A stretch of DNA of 64,000 bases from a bacterium (GTDB lineage: Bacteria; 4484-113; JAFGCY01). A program made the translations under genes and the position numbers. Position 1 is the stretch's first letter; every line of letters begins with the position of its first letter. Shown here in pieces: positions 9,943-17,013 of this stretch. The DNA is taken from assembly GCA_020849855.1 (NCBI GenBank), contig JADZFO010000050.1, forward strand, positions 1 to 64,000, given 5' to 3'. The notes under the pieces were generated by a model that saw only the letters and a program-made list of their open reading frames with translations, did not search any database and was not told the origin of the DNA.

Positions 9943-10977
9943 TCAGACGCAGTCCGGCAGCGCCACTGCGTCCTGCAGATCCTCTGCCTCGCTGCGGCGG
10001 CCGCGCTTCTCCGGCACCAGCGCCGCCAGCGCGCAGATCTCCTCGAAATCGGCCGCCTCCATCAGATGCTTGCGCAGCTCAGCGGCGCCCTCAAACCCGT
10101 TAACGTAGGCCTTGTAGTGCTTCTTCATAAACTCAAGCTGCTTGTACTCAGACAGCAGCTCGATGAAGAGCGCGGTGTGCTCCAGCATCACTTCAACCAC
10201 GCGGCGCAGCGGCAGCTCTTCGCGCTCCACTTCGCGGTTGAAGAACCAGGGGTTGCCAAAAATGCCGCGGCCGATCATCACGCCGTCGCAGCCGGTCTCG
10301 TCCACCCGGGCCTTAGCCTCGGCCAGGCTCTGCACGTCGCCATTGCCCAGGATCAGGGGCCGGGCCGCGGGGTCGGGGATCAGTTCGCGGCTCAGGGCCA
10401 CCAGCTGCGACACCACCTGCCAGCGCGCCGGCACGCGGCTCATTTCGTTGCGCGTGCGGGCATGCACGGTCAGGGCGGAGATGCCCGTTTCCAGCAGGCC
10501 GGCCAGCCAGGTTTCGGTTTCATTAGTGCGGTAGCCGATGCGCGTCTTGACCGAGACCGGCAGGCCCTCGGCGCCGTCAATGCAGGCCAGGATCACTTCG
10601 CGGGCCAGCTCGGGTTTCTTGATCAGCGCGGCGCCCGAGCCGTGGCGCTCGACCTCCTTGGCCGGGCAGCCCATGTTGATGTCAATGCCGTCGAAGCCCA
10701 TTTCCTTCAACTGGCGGGCGATGAGGCGGAAGTTCTCCGGCCGGCGGCCATGGATCTGGGCCACCACCGGGCGCTCGGCCTCGGTGAACCAGAGGTCGGG
10801 CTCCAGGCGGAAGCGCCCGGGGGAGAGCAGGCCGTCCACCGAGACAAATTCGGTCCAGGTCACATCCGGCTTGCCGTACTTGGCGATGATGCGCCGGAAG
10901 GCGGCGTCGGTGACGCCGGACATGGGGGCCAGGACAAAGCAGGGCCGCGGCAGACTTGACCAGAAACCGGTGGGCAT
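9943..10977 (-). CDS. dus: tRNA-dihydrouridine synthase
   Basis: FMN-dependent reductase that converts uridine to dihydrouridine in tRNA. The TIM-barrel start (CFVLAPMSGVTDAAFRR) and the catalytic loop NMGCPAKEV with the active-site Cys near residue 104 are clear. So are the FMN-binding KTRIGY, VHARTR and NGDVQS motifs and GVMIGRGIFGNPW. 344 residues, usual length. I chose the ATG at 10977 because GGCAGG lies six bases upstream; the ATG at 10983 touches that site. The open frame runs upstream to 11391, but that extension is repeat-rich and unlike the family. Subfamily (DusA/B/C) is not certain; the layout is closest to DusB. Confidence 0.95.
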   Translation of the reverse strand: MPTGFWSSLPRPCFVLAPMSGVTDAAFRRIIAKYGKPDVTWTEFVSVDGLLSPGRFRLEPDLWFTEAERPVVAQIHGRRPENFRLIARQLKEMGFDGIDINMGCPAKEVERHGSGAALIKKPELAREVILACIDGAEGLPVSVKTRIGYRTNETETWLAGLLETGISALTVHARTRNEMSRVPARWQVVSQLVALSRELIPDPAARPLILGNGDVQSLAEAKARVDETGCDGVMIGRGIFGNPWFFNREVEREELPLRRVVEVMLEHTALFIELLSEYKQLEFMKKHYKAYVNGFEGAAELRKHLMEAADFEEICALAALVPEKRGRRSEAEDLQDAVALPDCV

Positions 10978-10983
10978 AAGCAT

Positions 10984-11479
10984 CCTGCCGGGCGTCCCCG
11001 GCGGGCGCAGATAGTAACAAAGCCGGCCCGCGGATGCAAAGCGCCAGTCGCAGTACGCAGCGCCAGCCGCCGCTTTGGGTGCGCGGCCAGTGCGGCCATT
11101 GAAGGGGCCAGCCGGCCGCGGGCTATTTAACCTGCGGGGGCCTTTTGCAAGGTCAAACAGCTCTTGCAGCCGGCCGCGGGCGTCGAATTTAACTTTGGAG
11201 GCGCTTTTTGCACCGAGAATGGCCGTTTCAAAAATGCGCGCTGTGCAATTGATGTTTTTGCGGATGTCTGGGCGGAGCGTCGTTTTGCCGCTGTGAAACT
11301 GCGACAAAGTGAGTTTCACGGATACTGAAGTGAGAAAGACAGACCGCAATGAAGACTGGATGAGACCGTGGCCGGGTTTTGAGCAGAGCATCCCGCCGAG
11401 TCATACCATCGCATGATCGCATTTATTTTACAAGTGGCAATAATTGTCACCGCAATTCTCGTGCAGCGCAGCATCTGCC
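10984..11479. other. Long non-coding gap with imperfect direct repeats
   Basis: No gene is supported here. The region is less GC-rich than its neighbours. Two imperfect direct repeats start with the 12-mer GCCGGCCGCGGG at 11111 and 11169 and continue with TTTAAC and CTTTTGCA-like blocks. A 15-bp 7-1-7 inverted repeat lies at 11435-11449. The region could be the leader of the dihydrouridine synthase gene on the minus strand. I do not recognise a known riboswitch. Confidence 0.5.
11435..11449. promoter_or_regulatory. 7-1-7 inverted repeat resembling a Fur-family box
   Basis: TGGCAAT-A-ATTGTCA: two 7-base arms around one base with a single mismatch, the geometry used by Fur/PerR-type repressors. 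A Fur-family gene lies 1.7 kb away. The site is not next to an obvious promoter, so this is a weak candidate. Confidence 0.3.
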
Positions 11480-13123
11480 TCAGGGCGAGGCGGCTGCACT
11501 CGGCCCGGCTGCAATTTTCGTGGTCTGCATCCAGCCCTCCGGCAGCGGGCCGTTGGACCAGTCATAGTAAGCCTCCAGGCCGGGCCGGCAGGCAGCCTCG
11601 AGGCCCGGCAGCAGGGCTTCCAGGCTTTGGCCGCTGTGCTCAAGCGCGGCCTGCAGGGCCGGGCTGCGCAGCAGGGCGGTCAGGCGGTCGCCGCTGCGCA
11701 GGGCGCTGAAGCGGCCGGCGGACTGCAGGCCTGCGCTGCCATACTCCGCGCCGCCTGTGCCGCCCCATGACTCCTCCGCCGATGGATCCTGCGCAGGCGC
11801 ACCCCAGGCCGGGTCCCATTGCTCTCGGTTGTCGACCCCGCGCCGCAGTTTAAAGGGCTTATCGAGGGACTGGCCCAGGGCGATGCGGCAGAGCAGCTCC
11901 TGCTCCTGCCAGTCGCGGTCAGCGCTTTCGTCCCAGAACATCTCCGGGCCGATGCGGGCCAGCTCAGCCTGGGCCTCGTTCCAGCGGCCTTCACGAATGA
12001 GGCCCATGGCCAGCCACATGCCGCAGGCGAAACGCCGGCGCTGCCAGTCATCACGGACCTGCCAGTCCGCCTCCGGCCCGGGCCAGGCGCCGTCCAGGCT
12101 GCTCTTCAGCGCGTCAAGGGCGGCCAGTGCAGCCGCTCCGCCGCCCAGCAGGTAAAGCCGCCAGAGGCTGTCCGGGTCGCTGCTCCCGCCGGATTCGAGC
12201 GCCGCCTGCAGCTCCGCGGCAGCGTGCTTCAGGGCCGCGGCCTGGAACTGCAGGTTCTCGGCGCTCCACTGGTCGGCGGCGTTCAGGGCCTGCTCTTCCA
12301 GGGCGGCGATGTCGCGGTCCAGGCTGGCAAGGTAATAGTCCGGCTGGCCCTTGTTCAGCCAGACATTGCGCTCCAGCCAGGCCCAGTCGCCCCGGGGGTC
12401 ACGCTCGCGGAAGCTGGTGCAAAGCGGCAGCAGCTCCTCCCAGCGGCCCTGGTCGGCCAGCCAGTGGGCATAGGCCCAGGCATAGTCGCTGTCGCGGCTG
12501 CGGCGCTCATGTCCCGCCCGCAGCAGCTCGCCGGCTTCGCTGTCGCGGTCGCAGAGGGTCAGGGCGGCGCCAAGGCGGCCCAGCACATGCCGCGCGTCCG
12601 GCACCTTCCCCCCGCTGGCATAGCCCGGCAGCTCCCAGCGCGGCAGGGCCTGCGCGGCCCGCTGCAGGTAAGGCAGGGCGGCATCCGCCCGGCCCAGGGC
12701 CAGCGCCAGCCTGCCGGCGGCGTACTCCAGGTCCAGGTCCGGGGGCAAGTGGCCCTCGCTGTAGCGCCAAAGCAGCCAGGCGCGCAGGTCGGCATTGCGC
12801 GCCAGGGGATAGAGGTAGACATGGTCATAGAGGCGCTGGGATTCGGCCAGCAGCAGGCCGCGCTCCAGGCCGGGGTCGCGGAAGCCCTGGCGCAAAAGCC
12901 AGATCGCCGGGCCCTGGACAGCATCGCTGCTGCCGCTGCTCCAGTCGCCCCAGAGGTAGGCATCCAGCAGGCTGTCCTTCTGGCGGGCCTGCTCCAGCCG
13001 CGCGCCAAGCTGCCGGGCCAGCAGGCGGCAGTCCAGCTGGCGCTTGAGCGGGGCGCAGAGGATCAGCAGGGCGCAGAGCGCCAGCCACAGCCAGATCCAG
13101 TTACGCCGCCACCACATGGCCAC
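11480..13123 (-). CDS. Membrane-anchored helical-repeat (TPR-like) protein of unknown function
   Basis: 547 residues. One N-terminal membrane segment (about residues 8-25, WIWLWLALCALLILCAP) is followed by a long Ala/Leu/Trp-rich helical region. Pairs of helices recur (ADAALPYLQRAAQALP, GRWNEAQAELARIG) that look like tetratricopeptide or Sel1-type repeats, with many DW and WW dipeptides. The bulk is probably periplasmic. The start is GTG at 13123: TATCAT sits exactly six bases upstream and there is no Shine-Dalgarno site, so the transcript is probably leaderless. I recognise no catalytic motif. It lies 54 bp beyond the Fur-family gene on the same strand. Confidence 0.75.
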   Translation of the reverse strand: MAMWWRRNWIWLWLALCALLILCAPLKRQLDCRLLARQLGARLEQARQKDSLLDAYLWGDWSSGSSDAVQGPAIWLLRQGFRDPGLERGLLLAESQRLYDHVYLYPLARNADLRAWLLWRYSEGHLPPDLDLEYAAGRLALALGRADAALPYLQRAAQALPRWELPGYASGGKVPDARHVLGRLGAALTLCDRDSEAGELLRAGHERRSRDSDYAWAYAHWLADQGRWEELLPLCTSFRERDPRGDWAWLERNVWLNKGQPDYYLASLDRDIAALEEQALNAADQWSAENLQFQAAALKHAAAELQAALESGGSSDPDSLWRLYLLGGGAAALAALDALKSSLDGAWPGPEADWQVRDDWQRRRFACGMWLAMGLIREGRWNEAQAELARIGPEMFWDESADRDWQEQELLCRIALGQSLDKPFKLRRGVDNREQWDPAWGAPAQDPSAEESWGGTGGAEYGSAGLQSAGRFSALRSGDRLTALLRSPALQAALEHSGQSLEALLPGLEAACRPGLEAYYDWSNGPLPEGWMQTTKIAAGPSAAASP

Positions 13124-13129
13124 CGCGCA

Positions 13130-13135
13130 ATGATA
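13130..13135 (-). promoter_or_regulatory. -10 box of a probable leaderless promoter
   Basis: TATCAT, six bases (TGCGCG) before the GTG start at 13123. No -35 box is evident. Confidence 0.5.
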
Positions 13136-13177
13136 ACCCCGCCCGGGGGGACAGGCGCTGCCAGCTGCGCCGGCAGG

Positions 13178-13759
13178 CTAATCCTCGTCGCGGGGGCCGC
13201 CCTTATCCTGCTTCTCCAGCTCGGCGATGATGCGGCGGCTGGCCTCGGCCTTGGCCCAGACCTGCGACTGCACCCGGGTGCGCGGCCGGCCCAGGGGCTC
13301 GGTGGGCTGCTTGGTATCCGTGAACTCGCCGTAGACCTCCAGCACGTGGTAGTGCTCCTTGAAGCCGTGTTCGGCGCAGATCCGGCGCAGCATTGAATGC
13401 AGCTCCTCGTCACCCGTGAAGTTCGCCACGCGGCCGGAGCCGGTGTCGATCAGGTGGTGGTGGTGGCCCTGCATATCGGCCAGCTCATAGCGGAAGGAGT
13501 TCTCGTTGAGGCGGGTCTTGGTCAGCACACCGGCCTCGACCAGCAGCTCGAGGGTGCGGTAGATGGTGGCGCGGGAGACCACGCCGGGCTGCTCGTTATT
13601 CAGCGCTTCCAGCAGCTCCTCGGCCTGAAAGTGCCAGCCGGGGCGGCTGGTGAGCATCTCGATCAGGGCCTTGCGCGGCTTGGTCAGCTTCAGGCCGCGC
13701 TCCATCAGGGCTTTGTAGCTGCGCTCTCTGACTCGTTCCAGAACAGGTGTAGCGCTCAT
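13178..13759 (-). CDS. Fur-family transcriptional regulator lacking structural-zinc cysteines
   Basis: Metal- or peroxide-responsive DNA-binding repressor fold. The winged helix is at about residues 15-85, with recognition segment SRATIYRTLELLVEAGVL (62-79). The metal-binding signature is HHHH (99-102), with His43 and the YHVLEVYG strand (137-144) in the expected places. The CxxC pairs that hold the structural zinc are absent: the first pair position reads DTGS (105-108), and the only Cys is Cys128. 193 residues is slightly long because of a charged C-terminal extension. The sensed signal (Fe, Zn, Mn or peroxide) cannot be decided. Two phased 9-bp repeats lie immediately upstream of its -10 box. 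Confidence 0.88.
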   Translation of the reverse strand: MSATPVLERVRERSYKALMERGLKLTKPRKALIEMLTSRPGWHFQAEELLEALNNEQPGVVSRATIYRTLELLVEAGVLTKTRLNENSFRYELADMQGHHHHLIDTGSGRVANFTGDEELHSMLRRICAEHGFKEHYHVLEVYGEFTDTKQPTEPLGRPRTRVQSQVWAKAEASRRIIAELEKQDKGGPRDED

Positions 13760-13767
13760 GGCGCAGC

Positions 13768-13799
13768 AGTATACCCCAGTTGTCTCAAAATTGTCTCAA
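13768..13799 (-). promoter_or_regulatory. fur-family gene promoter with two phased direct repeats
   Basis: On the minus strand the 9-mer TTGAGACAA occurs twice with an 11-bp period (13791-13799 and 13780-13788). Then comes TATACT (13768-13773), eight bases before the ATG. The one-turn phasing next to the -10 box suggests an operator, perhaps for autoregulation. Confidence 0.45.
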
Positions 13800-13809
13800 T
13801 TGGCCAAGA

Positions 13810-13936
13810 GAAGTCGGAGGTCGGAAGTCGGAAGTCGGAAGCTCCAAGATCCAACACAACGGAATGGCTTTCCATTGTCAGAGGCATGGCAAGGCAACAA
13901 ACCGATTCAGACATCCGACCTTCGACATCCGACTGC
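13810..13936. repeat. Heptanucleotide inverted-arm island A
   Basis: Left arm (13810-13841) is a tandem of degenerate 7-mers of the type GGAAGTC. Right arm (13910-13936) is the complementary type (ACATCCG / CTTCGAC). About 70 bp of non-repetitive sequence lies between. It fills the gap between the Fur-family promoter and the mutL stop codon. Confidence 0.75.
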
Positions 13937-13937
13937 A

Positions 13938-16256
13938 TCAGCGCAAAAACATGCGCTCGAGTTCTCCTGGACCGAGGCGGATCACCGTCGGGCGGCCGTG
14001 CGGGCAGGTCAGGGATGACCAGCGGCTGAGGATCAGGCGCAGCAGACTGGCGCGCTCGTCTGGCGGCAGGGGCTGGCCGGCCTTGATCGCCGCCTTGCAG
14101 GCCAGGCTGGCCGCGAGATACTTCATGCGGTCGGCGAAGGCGGCTGATGTTTGCAGGGGCCGCGCTTGTCTCGGCCCGCTTTGGGCTGTCTCGCCGTGGG
14201 CCGACGCTAGCTCGGCCCCTGCCAGTTCCAAAGCTTCGCCGCTCATTCGCAGGGGGTCGGCCAGCTCAGAGAGCACGGCCTGCAGCAGGGGGGCGGCGAT
14301 GCGCCCGGCCAGCAGGGCCGGGACCTCGTCAACCACAAGCTGGGAGCCCACCCCAAGCTGGGCCGCGAAGCCCAGGCTGGCCATGGCCGGCAGGGCCTCA
14401 CTGGCCGCCTCGGCCTCGGCCGGGCTGAGCGGGATCAGCATCGGGAAGAGCAGGCGCTGGCGCTGGGGCGGCTCGCTGCGGCCCTCCGGGTACAGGCGCT
14501 CCCAGAAGCTTTCAAAGAGCACGCGCTCATGGGCCGCATGCTGGTCGATCAGGTAGATCTCATCGCCGGTGGCCAGCAGCAGATAGCTGTCGGCGATCTG
14601 CTGCACCGGGCCGGCGATGTGCTGCGGGACCGGGGCGAAGGCCGATGATGAGTCGAGTGTCGATGAAGAGTCGAAGGTCGAAGGTCGGAGGTTGGAGACT
14701 GGGGAGTCGAAGGTCGAATGTCGAATGTCTGAGCCGGAGCTGGCTCCTCCAGCCTGGGGAGGCAGCTGCTCGCCGGGAGTCCATTGCCGGGTAAGACCTC
14801 CGACTTCCGACATCCGACGCTCGGCCGGAGTGCTGGCGAAGGCTGAGCCGGGGTCAAAGACCGGAATAGCCCGATGCCCCGGGGGGGCCTCCTCTTCCAG
14901 CAGGGGCGGCGAGAGCAGGTACCCCTGCTGCCCGGCGCCACTGATGGGGGCAATATCCCCGGCAGGGGGGGGAGAGCCGGCCCGGGGGTCCACCGGGCTG
15001 ATGATGACACTCATGCCGCGGGTCAGCTCGCGCTGCCGGGCCGCGGCCGCCGCCCCCAGGGCGCGGCGGATCCCGCTGGTCAGCAGGCTGTAGACCGCCT
15101 GGGGCTGGGCGAAGTTGATCTCGGTCTTGGCCGGGTGGACATTGACGTCAATCTCCTCCGGCGGGAGCTCCAGCAGAAAGACCCCGGCCGGGAACTTGCC
15201 GGGGCTGAGGAACTCGCGCATGGCGTCATCCACCGCGCGGTAAAGCAGCTTGTTGACCACCGGGCGGCGGTTGACGAAGAACCACTGCCGGGTGCGGTTA
15301 TGCCAGTGCCGGTGCGGCGCGCTGACATAGCCGCCCAGGGACATGGGCGGGAACTCAAAGCCCAGCGGGGCCATGCCCTCGCTGAGCTCGCTGCCCAGCA
15401 GGTCGCGCAGCACCGCCGCCAGATCTCCGTCGCCGTCGGAGGCCAGCAGGGTCCGCGGCCCGCCCTTGGCGTCAGTGCTGATCAGCTTCCAGCGCACTTC
15501 GGGATAAGCCAGGGCATAGGCGGTCAGCAGGCCGGCCACCTGGCTGGACTCGCTTTGCGCCGAGCGCAGGAACTTCAGCCTCGCCGGGACGTTGAAGAAG
15601 AGGTCGCTGACCTCAACTTCAGTGCCGCGGCGGAGCTGCGAACTTGCCAGCCCATGAGACTGTCCACCATGAACTTCAATCGAGGCCCCGAGAACGGTCC
15701 TGAGTCCGGAGTCCTGCGTCCTGCTGGCCGAAGCGGCCGTCCTGTGTCCTGAGTCCTGAGTCCCGTGAGCCGAGTTCGGTCCGTCGAGTCTGACCGCTTC
15801 TCCGCTGGCTCCCTGAGTTGGCGGGGGTAGATCCTCGTCTGGACTCAGGACCCAGGACTCAGGACTGTTTGCGGGCGGAGCATGCTCCGCCACTGCGGTC
15901 TCAAAACTGGATATCCTTAGCCTGCTGACCGCCCCGATGCTGGCCAGGGCCTCGCCGCGGAAGCCCAGGCTGCCCAGGTGGTAAAGGTCCTCAAGGCTGC
16001 GAATCTTGGAAGTGTGGTGCGGCAGGATCGCCAGCTCAAGCTGGCCCGCCGCGATGCCGTGGCCGTTGTCGATGACCCGGATCAGGCGCTTGCCGCCCTC
16101 GGCCAGCTCGACGCTGATCTCGCTGGCACCGGCGTCCAGCGCGTTCTCCACCAGCTCCTTAACCACGCTCAGCGGCCGCTCGACGACTTCACCGGCGCAG
16201 ATCTTCTGCACTTCAGCGGCGGGCAGGGCGGCGATTGCTGCTGGATAGAGGGGCAC
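13938..16256 (-). CDS. mutL: DNA mismatch repair protein MutL (endonuclease type) with two heptad-repeat insertions
   Basis: GHKL ATPase that couples MutS mismatch recognition to strand incision. ATP-site motifs: ENALDAGA (37-44), DNGHGI (63-68), GFRGEAL (98-104), GTEVEVSDLFFNVPAR (211-226). The C-terminal dimerisation domain carries the nuclease motif DQHAAHERVLFE (571-582), ACKAA (about 719) and CPHGRP (751-756), so this MutL should nick DNA itself. Two stretches are encoded by degenerate 7-bp repeats: about residues 118-208 inside the ATPase domain, longer than the corresponding loop in E. coli MutL, and the interdomain linker around 480-545. The frame stays open throughout. GTG start with TATCAT six bases upstream and no Shine-Dalgarno site. 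Confidence 0.95.
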   Translation of the reverse strand: MPLYPAAIAALPAAEVQKICAGEVVERPLSVVKELVENALDAGASEISVELAEGGKRLIRVIDNGHGIAAGQLELAILPHHTSKIRSLEDLYHLGSLGFRGEALASIGAVSRLRISSFETAVAEHAPPANSPESWVLSPDEDLPPPTQGASGEAVRLDGPNSAHGTQDSGHRTAASASRTQDSGLRTVLGASIEVHGGQSHGLASSQLRRGTEVEVSDLFFNVPARLKFLRSAQSESSQVAGLLTAYALAYPEVRWKLISTDAKGGPRTLLASDGDGDLAAVLRDLLGSELSEGMAPLGFEFPPMSLGGYVSAPHRHWHNRTRQWFFVNRRPVVNKLLYRAVDDAMREFLSPGKFPAGVFLLELPPEEIDVNVHPAKTEINFAQPQAVYSLLTSGIRRALGAAAAARQRELTRGMSVIISPVDPRAGSPPPAGDIAPISGAGQQGYLLSPPLLEEEAPPGHRAIPVFDPGSAFASTPAERRMSEVGGLTRQWTPGEQLPPQAGGASSGSDIRHSTFDSPVSNLRPSTFDSSSTLDSSSAFAPVPQHIAGPVQQIADSYLLLATGDEIYLIDQHAAHERVLFESFWERLYPEGRSEPPQRQRLLFPMLIPLSPAEAEAASEALPAMASLGFAAQLGVGSQLVVDEVPALLAGRIAAPLLQAVLSELADPLRMSGEALELAGAELASAHGETAQSGPRQARPLQTSAAFADRMKYLAASLACKAAIKAGQPLPPDERASLLRLILSRWSSLTCPHGRPTVIRLGPGELERMFLR
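14651..14824. repeat. Heptanucleotide inverted-arm island B inside mutL linker
   Basis: Left arm (14651-14732) is built of GGTCGAA/GTCGAGT-like 7-mers. Right arm (14795-14824) is built of the inverted type (CTCCGAC, TTCCGAC). It encodes S/T/D/F/R-rich peptide such as RPSTFDSSS in the MutL linker without breaking the frame. Confidence 0.75.
15697..15867. repeat. Heptanucleotide inverted-arm island C inside mutL ATPase domain
   Basis: Left arm (15697-15769) is made of CCTGAGT-type 7-mers. Right arm (15841-15867) is made of the reverse complement GGACTCA type. The repeats encode the peptides RTQDSGLRT and SPESWVLSPDED in MutL. Confidence 0.75.
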
Positions 16257-16262
16257 GCGGGG

Positions 16263-16268
16263 ATGATA
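16263..16268 (-). promoter_or_regulatory. -10 box of probable leaderless mutL promoter
   Basis: TATCAT, six bases (CCCCGC) before the GTG start at 16256. Confidence 0.5.
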
Positions 16269-16470
16269 CCCTGCGCAAGCGCTGGCAAGTCTGCCCCGGG
16301 AGCCGGCAAGAAACGGTTAAACACTTGAATGAAATCTAAGCTGTTGGCAGGCTGCCCCTGAGAACTTGTCCGGGTAAAATATATAGGTGCGCCCGAACGG
16401 CTGCGGGTGGCTTTCGGGTTCGGGGGTTGCCCACTGCGGCGGGATGTTCAAGACGGAGACGAGCACAACT

Positions 16471-17013
16471 ATGCGCCTTTTGATCCTCTTTGCGGCCCTG
16501 ATGCTGCTGGCTTTGCTGGCAGCCTGCGGCGGCGGCGGCAAGGCCGCCCCGGCGGGCTCCTCCGGGCAGAACGCGGGCCAGAGCGACAGCTCCGGCCGCG
16601 GCGTATCCCTGGCCCTGAGCACTGCCACCGAGGGAGATGGCATGCTGCGCCTGAGCATCAGCGCCAGCGGCGCCACCAGCCTGCACCAGATGAGCCTGCG
16701 CCTGGCCTATGACCCCCGCGCGGTGCGCCCGGTGGATGTCGAGCGCGGAGCGCTGATTGACGAGCGCGCCGTCTTCTTCTCGGCGCCGGACAAGCCGGCG
16801 GCGCGGGAAGCGGCCTATGTGCCCGTGGCCTTCACCTATCACCCGGGCGAAGTGATCCCGGGCAGCAGCGGCGAGCTGCTGAGCATGCGCTTTGAGGTCC
16901 TCGACAGCGGGCGCGACCCCGGCCTGCAGCTGATCCGCGATGAGAAGTTCCTGCTGGCCCGCGACCGCAGCGGCGAGGACCTGCAGGTCCTGACGGGGGC
17001 CGGCGATGAATAG
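16471..17013 (+). CDS. Small lipoprotein with a cohesin-like domain
   Basis: 180 residues. The signal peptide ends in LLAACG (Cys19), then a Gly/Ser linker, then one beta-sandwich-like domain (about residues 45-175). The pattern MSLRLAYDPRAVRPVDVERG and the later PGSSGELLSMRFEVLD are typical of cohesin and related fibre-forming domains. The gene overlaps the M6 protease start by 8 bp, so the two should be made together. The protease has a dockerin-like calcium-loop segment near its N-terminus. I infer, without proof, that this lipoprotein could hold the protease at the cell surface. The assignment rests on pattern only. Confidence 0.65.
   Translation: MRLLILFAALMLLALLAACGGGGKAAPAGSSGQNAGQSDSSGRGVSLALSTATEGDGMLRLSISASGATSLHQMSLRLAYDPRAVRPVDVERGALIDERAVFFSAPDKPAAREAAYVPVAFTYHPGEVIPGSSGELLSMRFEVLDSGRDPGLQLIRDEKFLLARDRSGEDLQVLTGAGDE

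Noticed and set aside
10978..11391. N-terminal extension of the dihydrouridine synthase frame
   Set aside because: The extension crosses repeats, has no similarity to the family, and an internal ATG with a good ribosome-binding site gives the normal length.
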